From assembly GCA_004299545.1 (NCBI GenBank), contig SCRB01000731.1:1-5854 (forward strand): DNA of 5,854 nucleotides, in the 5' to 3' direction. This document shows, piece by piece, positions 1 through 5,461 of the stretch; position 1 is the stretch's first letter, and each line of letters opens with the position of its first letter. Both the position numbers and the translations under genes were made by a program. The DNA comes from Rhizobiaceae bacterium. Lineage in GTDB: Bacteria; Pseudomonadota; Alphaproteobacteria; Rhizobiales; Rhizobiaceae. The notes below the pieces were generated by a model that worked only from the letters and a program-made list of their open reading frames with translations, had not been told where the DNA came from and made no database searches.

Positions 1-43
1 CAACCGGCCGCTTTTCCTATAAACCTAAGCAGGAGAACATTCC

Positions 44-529
44 ATGACCATTGCCGTAGGAGACAAGCTTCCGGAGGCGAGCTTAAAGACGATGACCGCG
101 GACGGGGCGAAAACCATGACCACCGCCGAGATTTTTGCGGGCAGGAAGGTGGTGCTGTTCGGCGTGCCCGGCGCGTTCACCCCGACCTGCAGCAACAACC
201 ATCTCCCGGGCTATCTGGAGAATTACGAGGCGATCAGGGCAAAAGGCGTCGATGAAATTGCGGTCGTCGCCATCAACGACCATTTTGTCATGGGCGCCTG
301 GCAGAAATACACCGGCGGCGAAGGCAAGATCCTCTATCTCGCCGACGGCAATGGCGCTTTCGTCAAGGCTCTCGGCCTGGAAGCAGATCTGAGCGCCGGC
401 GGCCTCGGGCTGCGCTCGAAGCGTTTTTCCATGATTGTCGAGGACGGCAAGGTGACGTCTCTCAATATCGAGGATTCGCCCGGCCAGGCGGTCGTTTCGG
501 GCGCCGCGGCCTTGCTGGGGAAGTTGTAG
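44..529 (+). CDS. Peroxiredoxin, Prx5 family, apparently 1-Cys
   Basis: A 161-residue cytoplasmic thiol peroxidase that reduces hydrogen peroxide and organic hydroperoxides. The active-site motif PGAFTPTCS (residues 42-50) holds the peroxidatic Cys49 with Pro42 and Thr46, and Arg127 in SKRFSMIV matches the catalytic arginine of the Prx5 group. Cys49 is the only cysteine in the protein, so no intramolecular resolving cysteine exists. From the family one expects regeneration by glutathione and glutaredoxin rather than by the disulfide of 2-Cys enzymes; that is inference. Length is normal for bacterial Prx5 domains without a fused glutaredoxin. The ATG at 44 follows an AGGAG at 31-35 with eight bases between, which fixes the start. 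A TATAAA at 18-23 could be a -10 box, but its -35 would fall off the window. The gene stands alone on this strand and converges on rnhA. The family call is firm; the reductant is not known. Confidence 0.95.
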   Translation: MTIAVGDKLPEASLKTMTADGAKTMTTAEIFAGRKVVLFGVPGAFTPTCSNNHLPGYLENYEAIRAKGVDEIAVVAINDHFVMGAWQKYTGGEGKILYLADGNGAFVKALGLEADLSAGGLGLRSKRFSMIVEDGKVTSLNIEDSPGQAVVSGAAALLGKL

Positions 530-547
530 GCCACCGCTTCACACCCA

Positions 548-599
548 CCCCACCCGCCTCGCTTTGCTCGGCATCCTCCCCTTGCAGGGGAGGGAAACG
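548..599 (+). repeat. Palindromic intergenic repeat, copy 1
   Basis: A C-rich arm is followed by a near-perfect hairpin with stem 575-582 (CCTCCCCT) against 586-593 (AGGGGAGG) and a three-base loop TGC. The same arrangement, C-rich arm then CCTCCCC palindrome then GAAA, recurs in inverted orientation at 611-661. From memory it resembles dispersed palindromic repeats common between genes in Rhizobiales chromosomes. It lies 18 bases after the peroxiredoxin stop, so its hairpin may also end that transcript or protect its 3' end, although no T tract follows. Confidence 0.65.
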
Positions 600-610
600 A
601 GCCGCAGCCG

Positions 611-661
611 CTTTCCTCCACCTTCAAGGGGGAGGTGGTCCGAAGGAACGGAGGGGGCGGT
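611..661 (-). repeat. Palindromic intergenic repeat, copy 2 (inverted)
   Basis: Read on the minus strand this segment lines up by eye with copy 1 over its whole length, at roughly two thirds to three quarters identity: C-rich arm, a TTCGG or CTCGG motif, CCTCCCC palindrome, then GGAAA. Its own hairpin is imperfect: 615-619 pairs with 631-635 and 621-622 with 628-629, around an A/G mismatch. The two palindromic ends face each other with about ten bases between, so the pair could also fold as one long imperfect hairpin. It has no coding potential that I would credit. Confidence 0.6.
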
Positions 662-668
662 CCAACCC

Positions 669-684
669 TCACCACTGTTGGTGA
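669..684 (-). terminator. Small hairpin downstream of rnhA
   Basis: TCACCA (669-674) pairs with TGGTGA (679-684) around a four-base loop, ten bases beyond the rnhA stop codon. On the minus strand it is followed by GGGTTGG rather than a T run, so it is at best a weak intrinsic terminator or a 3'-end stabiliser. The larger repeat pair beyond it could help to separate the converging transcripts. Confidence 0.3.
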
Positions 685-693
685 TGTCCCCGC

Positions 694-1158
694 TCACTCC
701 CCTGCGGCAGCCGTCGTCTTCCTCATCTTGAAAGGCGCCATCGCCTTGCGCGCCAGTTCATCGGCGCGCTCGTTTTCCGCATGGCCGGCATGGCCCTTGA
801 CCCAATGCCAGCGCACCTCATGGCGCCCTCTTGCGGCATCCAGCGCCTGCCAAAGCTCGGCATTCTTGACCGGCTTCTTCGCCGCCGTCTTCCAGCCGTT
901 CCGCTTCCAGCCGTCGATCCAGCCTGAAATCCCCTCGCGGACATAATTGCTGTCCGTATAGAGTTCGACGCGGCAAGGCTGCTTCAACGCATCGAGCGCC
1001 TCGATCGCCGCCATGAGTTCCATGCGGTTGTTGGTCGTCAGCGCTTCTCCGCCCGACAATTCCCGCTCCGCGCCATTGTGCCGCAGGATCGCACCCCAGC
1101 CGCCGGGGCCGGGATTGCCGGAGCACGCCCCGTCCGTGAAGATCTCGACCGTCTTCAT
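694..1158 (-). CDS. rnhA: Ribonuclease HI
   Basis: A 154-residue cytoplasmic endonuclease that cuts the RNA strand of RNA-DNA hybrids, removing R-loops and RNA primers. All catalytic residues of the RNase H fold are visible: Asp9 in [16 protein letters not shown], Glu47 in TTNNRMEL, Asp69 in YTDSNYV, His123 in VKGHAGH and Asp133 in NERADELA. The [16 protein letters not shown] segment (84-99) is the basic handle region used for hybrid binding in the Escherichia coli enzyme. Length equals the E. coli protein within a residue. The start ATG overlaps the thrB stop by four bases (ATGA), and GGAGAA at 1165-1170 lies eight bases before it. The gene therefore has its own ribosome site as well as likely coupling to thrB. 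It is the last gene of the minus-strand block. Confidence 0.97.
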   Translation of the reverse strand: MKTVEIFTDGACSGNPGPGGWGAILRHNGAERELSGGEALTTNNRMELMAAIEALDALKQPCRVELYTDSNYVREGISGWIDGWKRNGWKTAAKKPVKNAELWQALDAARGRHEVRWHWVKGHAGHAENERADELARKAMAPFKMRKTTAAAGE

Positions 1159-2132
1159 CCAGCGTTCTCCAGCGCCAGACCGTATTCGGCGGCGGACTTG
1201 ACCTGGCGGTGGAAGCGCATGCGCCGGACATATTCCATCGGGTCTTTCTTCACGACAAAGCTTCCCTCCGGCACCATCAGCCAGTCATAGAGGCGCGTCA
1301 GCATGAAGCGCATAGCGGCGCCATGCGCGAGGACCGGCAGCGCCGCCGCCTCGTCCGCCGAGAGCGGCCGCGCATCCATATAGGCCTGAAGGAGCGCCCT
1401 GCCCTTCGTCAGGTTGAAGGAATGGTCACGCTCGAAACACCATGCGTTCAGGCAGATGGCGAGGTCGTAGGCGAGAATATCGGTGCAGGCGAAATAAAAG
1501 TCGATGAGACCCGAGAGCCTGCCCTTCAGGAAGAACACATTGTCGGGGAAGAGATCGGCATGGATGACACCTTCCGGTAGCCCGCGCGGCCAGACTCCCT
1601 CCAGCAATTCCAGATCGGCCTCCGTCTCCGCCGCCAGCCCCTCCTCCACCTCGTCGGCTCGCGCCCGGGACAATTGCCAGAGCGGACGCCATGCCCTGAC
1701 GCCCAGGGCATTCTTCCGCCTTCCCTCGAAATCCAGCCCGGCGAGATGCAGCGACGCAAGCGCGCTGCCGAGAGCGCGACAGTGCTCGACAGTCGGGCGC
1801 CGCATCCACATGCCTTCAAGGAAGGTTATGATCGCCGCTGGCCGTCCGGCAAGCTCGCCGACCAGTTCTCCGGATGTCTGCGGCACCGGCAGCGGGCAAT
1901 TGACGCCACGCCGGGAAAGATGGCGCATCAGATCGAGAAAAAAGGGCAGGTCGTTCCTGTCCACGCGTTTCTCGTAGAGCGTGAGAATGAACATGCCCTT
2001 GTCGGTGCGCAGCAGGTAGTTCGTATTCTCTACCCCCTCGGCGATGCCCTTGTAGGACAGAAGACCGCCGATCGCGTAGCGGGCAAGAAAGGCGCCGAGT
2101 TCAGTCTCGGAAATATCGGTATAGACAGCCAT
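1155..2132 (-). CDS. thrB: Homoserine kinase, type II (APH/choline kinase fold)
   Basis: Phosphorylates L-homoserine with ATP, the step before threonine synthase in threonine biosynthesis; cytoplasmic. The 325-residue protein has the aminoglycoside-phosphotransferase-like fold, not the GHMP fold of the E. coli ThrB. The catalytic loop HADLFPDN is at residues 191-198 (Asp193, Asn198) and the metal-binding IDFYF follows at 210-214. The N-terminal [13 protein letters not shown] and ILTLYEKR, and the C-terminal [19 protein letters not shown], closely match the rhizobial homoserine kinase as I recall it. I chose the ATG at 2132, which shares one base with the ispH stop (TGATG), because homologues begin MAVYTD. 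An in-frame TTG one codon upstream is the alternative start. No Shine-Dalgarno sequence precedes either, which suggests translation by coupling to ispH. Other kinases share the fold, but the full-length match makes ThrB the clear choice. Confidence 0.93.
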   Translation of the reverse strand: MAVYTDISETELGAFLARYAIGGLLSYKGIAEGVENTNYLLRTDKGMFILTLYEKRVDRNDLPFFLDLMRHLSRRGVNCPLPVPQTSGELVGELAGRPAAIITFLEGMWMRRPTVEHCRALGSALASLHLAGLDFEGRRKNALGVRAWRPLWQLSRARADEVEEGLAAETEADLELLEGVWPRGLPEGVIHADLFPDNVFFLKGRLSGLIDFYFACTDILAYDLAICLNAWCFERDHSFNLTKGRALLQAYMDARPLSADEAAALPVLAHGAAMRFMLTRLYDWLMVPEGSFVVKKDPMEYVRRMRFHRQVKSAAEYGLALENAG

Positions 2133-3139
2133 CAAATATTGCCATTGACGAAGGCCATGTCGGCGGGTGTCATTTCGACGTCCCTCAGCGACCGCATGAC
2201 GGGAAAATCCTCAGCTTCGATCGCCGTCACCACCGGATCAACGACAACGGCGTAATGAGAGCGGAAAGCCGCGATGATCTCGTCGATGATGATTTCCGGC
2301 GCGGACGCGCCAGCCGACAAGCCGACCGTCGCCAACGCGCCGAGTTCCTCCCAGGGAATGTCGCTGGCGCGCTGGACGAGGAGAGAACGCCTGGCGCCCG
2401 CCCGCTCCGCAACTTCCACCAGACGACGCGAATTGGAAGAGTTGGAAGCGCCGACGACGAGGAAAAGATCGGTTCCGGGCGCGGCTTCTCGAACGGCCTG
2501 CTGCCGGTTGGTGGTGGCGTAGCAGATCGATTCGGCGGCAGGCGCCTCAAGCGAGGGAAAGCGCTCTTCGAGAACCCTGATGATGCCTGCCGTATCGTCC
2601 ACCGACAATGTCGTCTGCGTGACGTAGCCGAGTTCCAACCCGGCTGGAAGAACGATCCCGGCGGCCTGTTTCTCATCCTCGACGAGCGTTACAGCTCCAT
2701 CGGGAAGCTGGCCCATCGTGCCGATGACCTCGGGATGGCCGCCATGGCCGATGAGAAGCACGTGGCGGCCGCGGCGCTGATGGCGGAGCGCCTGCTTGTG
2801 TACCTTCGAAACCAGCGGGCAGGTCGCGTCGAGGTAAATCAGGTTGAGCGCTTCGGCCTCCCTCGGCACCGATTTCGGCACGCCATGAGCGGAGAAGACC
2901 ACCGGCCTGTCGCGGTGTTCCTGCGGAATCTCGTTCAATTCCTCGATGAAGACGGCCCCCTTGGCGCGCAACCCCTCAACGACGTAGCGGTTGTGCACGA
3001 TCTCGTGGCGGACATAGACTGGCGCGCCGTATTTCTTCAGTGCCAGGACAACGATCTGGATCGCCCTGTCCACACCGGCGCAGAAGCCGCGCGGCTGGCA
3101 AAGCCTGATCGTCACGGGCATCGATGCGGTTTCACTCAT
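2132..3139 (-). CDS. ispH: 4-hydroxy-3-methylbut-2-enyl diphosphate reductase
   Basis: The last enzyme of the MEP pathway: an iron-sulfur protein that converts HMBPP to isopentenyl and dimethylallyl diphosphate in the cytoplasm. The 335-residue protein keeps the three cluster cysteines Cys20 ([11 protein letters not shown]), Cys107 ([11 protein letters not shown]) and Cys206 ([10 protein letters not shown]). It also keeps the substrate residues His49, His135 and Glu137 ([14 protein letters not shown]), Thr174 in TQTTLSVDD, and the SNSS-type motif NSSNS at 233-237. It is some 20 residues longer than the E. coli enzyme, mainly at the ends. The start at 3139 has AAGGAGGG at 3153-3160, a strong site but 13 bases away, longer than usual. 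Met7 is a possible alternative start that is further still. SURF1 ends 61 bases upstream, and this gap may hold a promoter. thrB begins within its stop codon. Older annotations call this gene lytB. Confidence 0.97.
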   Translation of the reverse strand: MSETASMPVTIRLCQPRGFCAGVDRAIQIVVLALKKYGAPVYVRHEIVHNRYVVEGLRAKGAVFIEELNEIPQEHRDRPVVFSAHGVPKSVPREAEALNLIYLDATCPLVSKVHKQALRHQRRGRHVLLIGHGGHPEVIGTMGQLPDGAVTLVEDEKQAAGIVLPAGLELGYVTQTTLSVDDTAGIIRVLEERFPSLEAPAAESICYATTNRQQAVREAAPGTDLFLVVGASNSSNSRRLVEVAERAGARRSLLVQRASDIPWEELGALATVGLSAGASAPEIIIDEIIAAFRSHYAVVVDPVVTAIEAEDFPVMRSLRDVEMTPADMAFVNGNI

Positions 3140-3160
3140 GATCCAAAGACGGCCCTCCTT

Positions 3161-3196
3161 GCGGCGGAGATGAGGGCACCGTGCAGCGCTGTCAAG
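3161..3196 (-). promoter_or_regulatory. Possible promoter in front of ispH
   Basis: In the SURF1-ispH gap the minus strand carries CTTGACA (3190-3196), a perfect -35 match to the sigma-70 consensus and to the CTTGAC form typical of rhizobia. Seventeen bases past CTTGAC lies TCATCT (3168-3173), a poor -10 that matches the rhizobial CTATAT at only three positions. A start of transcription near 3161 would leave a short leader holding the ribosome site at 3153-3160. The -35 also sits in a small dyad (GCGCT/AGCGC, 3186-3199). Only the -35 is convincing. Confidence 0.35.
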
Positions 3197-3200
3197 CGCC

Positions 3201-3962
3201 TCATGGATTTTCCTCGCCGTGTTTCCAGCGCCACAGCCTGAGCACCATCAACGCCGCCACCATCGCCGCCAGGCCATACCATGTCAGAGCATACTGGAAA
3301 TGGTTGTTGGGCAGATCGATATAGGTGACGCCGCCAACGGGCAGTCCGCCCGGATTGGGAGCATCGTTGGCATCGACAAAGAATGGCAGGACGGTTGCCC
3401 CGGCGGGCAGGCCGGCCGTCGCCGCCATCGCCTTGATGTCCTTCCAGTAGAATATGTTCTTGGCGAGATCGTTGTCCGGTACAAGGGAGGACGGCTTTTC
3501 AGCAAGCGGATCGCGGGCGAGGCCCGTTACCGTGACCTCGCGGGTCACTTCGCCTGCCGGCCGCGTCGACGGGTCCTTTCGGTCGTAGGGTACGAAGCCG
3601 CGATTGACGAAAAGGAAACGGCCGTCGTCCAGCTTGAGCGGGGTATACACGAAGAAGCCGCTCGCTCCCTTCCAGGTCGCGAGGAAATCGCGCTCCGAAC
3701 CGTTGAGGAAGGTGCCCCGCGCCGTCACCGGCCAATATTCGACGTCATGCGTCCTGGCGAATTGCTTTTCTAGATCGGCGAGCGGCCTCGGCGCGGCGTG
3801 GATCCTCTCATGGATCGTCGCCAGCAGGCCCTCTTTCCAGGCGAGGCGCTTCACCTGCCAAGTTCCGAGCGCGATCAGGAGGGCAAGGGCAGCGATGCTG
3901 AAAATCGCGAAGCCGAAGGGAAAACGGCTCCCCCGTGTCGCTCCGCCGGCAGCCTCGGCCAT
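3201..3962 (-). CDS. SURF1 family cytochrome oxidase assembly protein
   Basis: A 253-residue inner-membrane protein of the SURF1/Shy1 family. In alphaproteobacteria this family helps place heme a in subunit I of the aa3-type cytochrome c oxidase. Topology is the family's two-helix hairpin: a first membrane segment at about 14-33, ending in the conserved LGTWQVKRLAWK, a large periplasmic domain, and a second segment at about 224-242. Other signatures are NRGFVPYDRKDP (120-131) with the downstream RPAGEV, and NNHFQYALTWYGLA (219-232). I chose the ATG at 3962 because it overlaps the DUF983 stop by one base (TAATG) and has GAGG six bases before it. A longer reading from 4127 would run through the DUF983 gene in another frame and adds no SURF1-like sequence. 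A 61-base gap follows before ispH. The family is certain; the exact step in heme insertion follows from studies of homologues. Confidence 0.95.
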   Translation of the reverse strand: MAEAAGGATRGSRFPFGFAIFSIAALALLIALGTWQVKRLAWKEGLLATIHERIHAAPRPLADLEKQFARTHDVEYWPVTARGTFLNGSERDFLATWKGASGFFVYTPLKLDDGRFLFVNRGFVPYDRKDPSTRPAGEVTREVTVTGLARDPLAEKPSSLVPDNDLAKNIFYWKDIKAMAATAGLPAGATVLPFFVDANDAPNPGGLPVGGVTYIDLPNNHFQYALTWYGLAAMVAALMVLRLWRWKHGEENP

Positions 3963-4354
3963 TATTGGCCTCGGTCCCACCGCCCCTGCGCGGCCTTGTT
4001 GCGGTATTGGAGCGTGATCAGGACACCCTTCATCAAGCGGAGCGCGACCAGGCAGAGAACAAGCGTCAGCGGGATCCAGAGAATGAAATGGACCCAAAGC
4101 GGCGGATTGTATGTCACCTCCATCCACAACGCCAAGCCCACCACGATGAAGCCGATGATGAGGATGACGAAAACGGCCGGTCCGTCCCCGGCATCGGCGA
4201 AGGAATAATCAAGCTTGCAATTGGCGCAACGCTTGCCGAGCGTGAGAAAGCCGGAAAACAGGCGGCCTTCTCCGCATCGGGGGCAGCGCCCCCGCAAGCC
4301 TGCGCCTATCGGCTCGACAGGAGCCCAGATCGCCTTGTCTTCTTCACCAGCCAT
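3962..4354 (-). CDS. DUF983 membrane protein with N-terminal zinc ribbon
   Basis: A 130-residue protein of a family without a function known to me. The N-terminal part has two CxxC knuckles, Cys24/Cys27 (RCPRCGEGRLF) and Cys43/Cys46 (RCANCKLDY), spaced as in a rubredoxin-like zinc ribbon. FADAGDGPAVF at 52-62 is the family signature and leads into two hydrophobic helices at about 60-79 and 86-106, then a basic tail. It should sit in the inner membrane with the ribbon in the cytoplasm (inference from the basic residues near the ends). The ATG at 4354 is chosen for its GGAG five bases upstream and because family similarity begins soon after it; upstream in-frame sequence to 4510 lacks such support. 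SURF1 starts in its stop codon, and ctaE lies upstream beyond a 218-base gap. The position inside a cytochrome oxidase assembly cluster suggests a role in oxidase biogenesis, for example with metal or heme, but nothing in the sequence proves it. Confidence 0.9.
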   Translation of the reverse strand: MAGEEDKAIWAPVEPIGAGLRGRCPRCGEGRLFSGFLTLGKRCANCKLDYSFADAGDGPAVFVILIIGFIVVGLALWMEVTYNPPLWVHFILWIPLTLVLCLVALRLMKGVLITLQYRNKAAQGRWDRGQ

Positions 4355-4470
4355 ACATGCTCCACACGTTCCGCGACGATGGTGCGTCCTTCGAGGCTCG
4401 CCCGTTGGGCTCGCTGCAACTGCAGCAAGGCAATAAACGGTATATCCTCTTTTCGACCTTGCTCCAAAAG
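4355..4470 (-). promoter_or_regulatory. Leader of the DUF983-SURF1 unit with possible promoter
   Basis: The stretch between the hairpin at 4471-4503 and the DUF983 start has no credible gene. On the minus strand TTGGAG (4462-4467) and TATACC (4439-4444) are 17 bases apart and could form a weak sigma-70 promoter (three and four matches to consensus). The remaining leader of about 80 bases has two small hairpins: GCTGC/GCAGC at 4413-4417 with 4422-4426, and GCCC/GGGC at 4400-4403 with 4407-4410. The ribosome site GGAG is at 4360-4363. Whether this is a working promoter cannot be told by eye. Confidence 0.3.
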
Positions 4471-4503
4471 TGCAGGCGGTCCTGCGTCCCAGAACCGCCT
4501 GCA
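4471..4503 (-). terminator. Terminator-like hairpin between ctaE and DUF983
   Basis: A perfect ten-base stem, TGCAGGCGGT (4471-4480) with ACCGCCTGCA (4494-4503), encloses 13 bases that can add a three-base inner stem (4482-4484 with 4490-4492) after one mismatch. On the minus strand the stem is followed at once by CTTTTGG, a short T run. A GC-rich stem plus T4 fits a moderate Rho-independent terminator for the ctaG-ctaE transcript, 70 bases after the ctaE stop. It may be leaky, since T4 is short. Confidence 0.6.
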
Positions 4504-4536
4504 ATTGCAATCTACGAAGCGACGGCGGGAAGCGGA

Positions 4537-4556
4537 GCGCGGTTCCACCGCCGCGC
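4537..4556 (-). other. Second hairpin just after ctaE
   Basis: GCGCGG (4537-4542) can pair with CCGCGC (4551-4556) around an eight-base loop; an alternative fold pairs GCGGT with ACCGC (4539-4543 with 4547-4551). It is 17 bases beyond the ctaE stop and has no T run, so it is more likely a 3'-end structure than a terminator. In sequence this GC-rich, the pairing could be chance. Confidence 0.3.
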
Positions 4557-4572
4557 CAGTTTCCCTCTGCGC

Positions 4573-5460
4573 TTACTCTATGTGGATCACCGCACCGTGC
4601 GATGCCCAGACGTAGATGCAGGTGAACAGGAACAACCAGACGACGTCGACGAAATGCCAGTACCAGGCAGCCGCCTCGAAGCCGAAATGCTGTTTCGATG
4701 TAAAATCGCCGGCAACCGCGCGCATCAGGCAGACGAACAGGAAGATCGTGCCGATGATGACGTGGAAGCCATGGAAGCCGGTCGCCATGAAGAATGTCGC
4801 GCCGTAGATCGAATTCTTGAAGGCGAACGGAGCGTGCGCGTACTCGTAGGCCTGGCAGCAGGTGAACAGGACGCCGAGCGCAACCGTCAGGATCAAGCCC
4901 TGGATCAATCCTTTGCGGTTGTTGTTGATGAGCGCATGGTGCGCCCAGGTCACCGTGGTGCCGGACAAAAGCAGGATGATCGTGTTGTAGAGAGGCAGGT
5001 GGAAGGGGTCGAGGACCTCGGTTCCCTTCGGCGGCCAGACGCCACCGGTGAAGGCTGCGCGGGCCACCTGTGTGGAATCACCCGGAAAGAGGCTGGCATC
5101 GAAGAAGGCCCAGAACCAAGCGACGAAGAACATGACTTCCGACGCGATGAACATGATCATCCCGTAGCGAAGATGCAGCGACACGACCGGCGTATGATGG
5201 CCTTCATGCGCCTCCTTGATGGTATCGGCCCACCAGCCGAACATCGTGTAGGCGACGATCAGCGCCCCGATCGCGAAAATCCAGAAATGCGCATCGGCGA
5301 GGTTATAGCCGAAGAACGGGAAGTCCGACTGCTCCATATAGCGCATCCAGGCAACGCCGCCGATCGCCATGACCAGCGCCCCCAGCGCACCCAGCGCCGG
5401 CCAGGGACTGGGATTCACCAGATGATAGTCGTGTTGCTTGGACGCATGCGTATCTGCCAT
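4573..5460 (-). CDS. ctaE: Cytochrome c oxidase subunit III (aa3 type)
   Basis: Subunit III of the aa3 cytochrome c oxidase, an inner-membrane subunit that stabilises the catalytic core during proton pumping. The 295-residue protein shows the family's seven hydrophobic segments, at about 18-38, 57-77, 99-121, 157-176, 186-208, 219-249 and 265-285. Diagnostic motifs are [16 protein letters not shown] (105-120) with the conserved membrane Glu108, corresponding to the DCCD-reactive glutamate of subunit [15 protein letters not shown] (227-238); and [19 protein letters not shown] (258-276). The length suits a bacterial subunit III rather than a quinol oxidase CyoC, which is shorter. The ATG at 5460 follows the ctaG stop by one base, and its G-rich ribosome site (5465-5470, GGGGGGTGA) overlaps the end of ctaG, so the two are likely coupled. 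Subunits I and II are not in the window and are expected upstream, beyond its right edge. Confidence 0.97.
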   Translation of the reverse strand: MADTHASKQHDYHLVNPSPWPALGALGALVMAIGGVAWMRYMEQSDFPFFGYNLADAHFWIFAIGALIVAYTMFGWWADTIKEAHEGHHTPVVSLHLRYGMIMFIASEVMFFVAWFWAFFDASLFPGDSTQVARAAFTGGVWPPKGTEVLDPFHLPLYNTIILLLSGTTVTWAHHALINNNRKGLIQGLILTVALGVLFTCCQAYEYAHAPFAFKNSIYGATFFMATGFHGFHVIIGTIFLFVCLMRAVAGDFTSKQHFGFEAAAWYWHFVDVVWLFLFTCIYVWASHGAVIHIE

Positions 5461-5461
5461 G

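Noticed and set aside
1674..2255. Plus-strand open frame of 193 codons antisense to thrB and the ispH end
   Set aside because: No ribosome site, no recognisable domain, and fully opposite conserved coding sequence.
2255..3241. Plus-strand open frame of 328 codons antisense to ispH
   Set aside because: It lies across a fully recognised ispH, its product resembles no family I know, and it runs past the ispH start into the gap. I read it as a GC-bias shadow.
3963..4127. N-terminal extension of SURF1 by 55 residues
   Set aside because: The extension is the DUF983 gene read in another frame. The ATG at 3962 has a ribosome site and a stop-start overlap and gives a normal SURF1 length.
4500..4509. 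Ten-base palindrome TGCAATTGCA as an operator
   Set aside because: It overlaps the right arm of the terminator-like stem and has no second copy or neighbouring promoter. Chance is the simpler reading.
4355..4510. N-terminal extension of the DUF983 protein by 52 residues
   Set aside because: It would include the terminator-like stem and leader hairpins and shows no family similarity. The ATG at 4354 has GGAG at the right distance.
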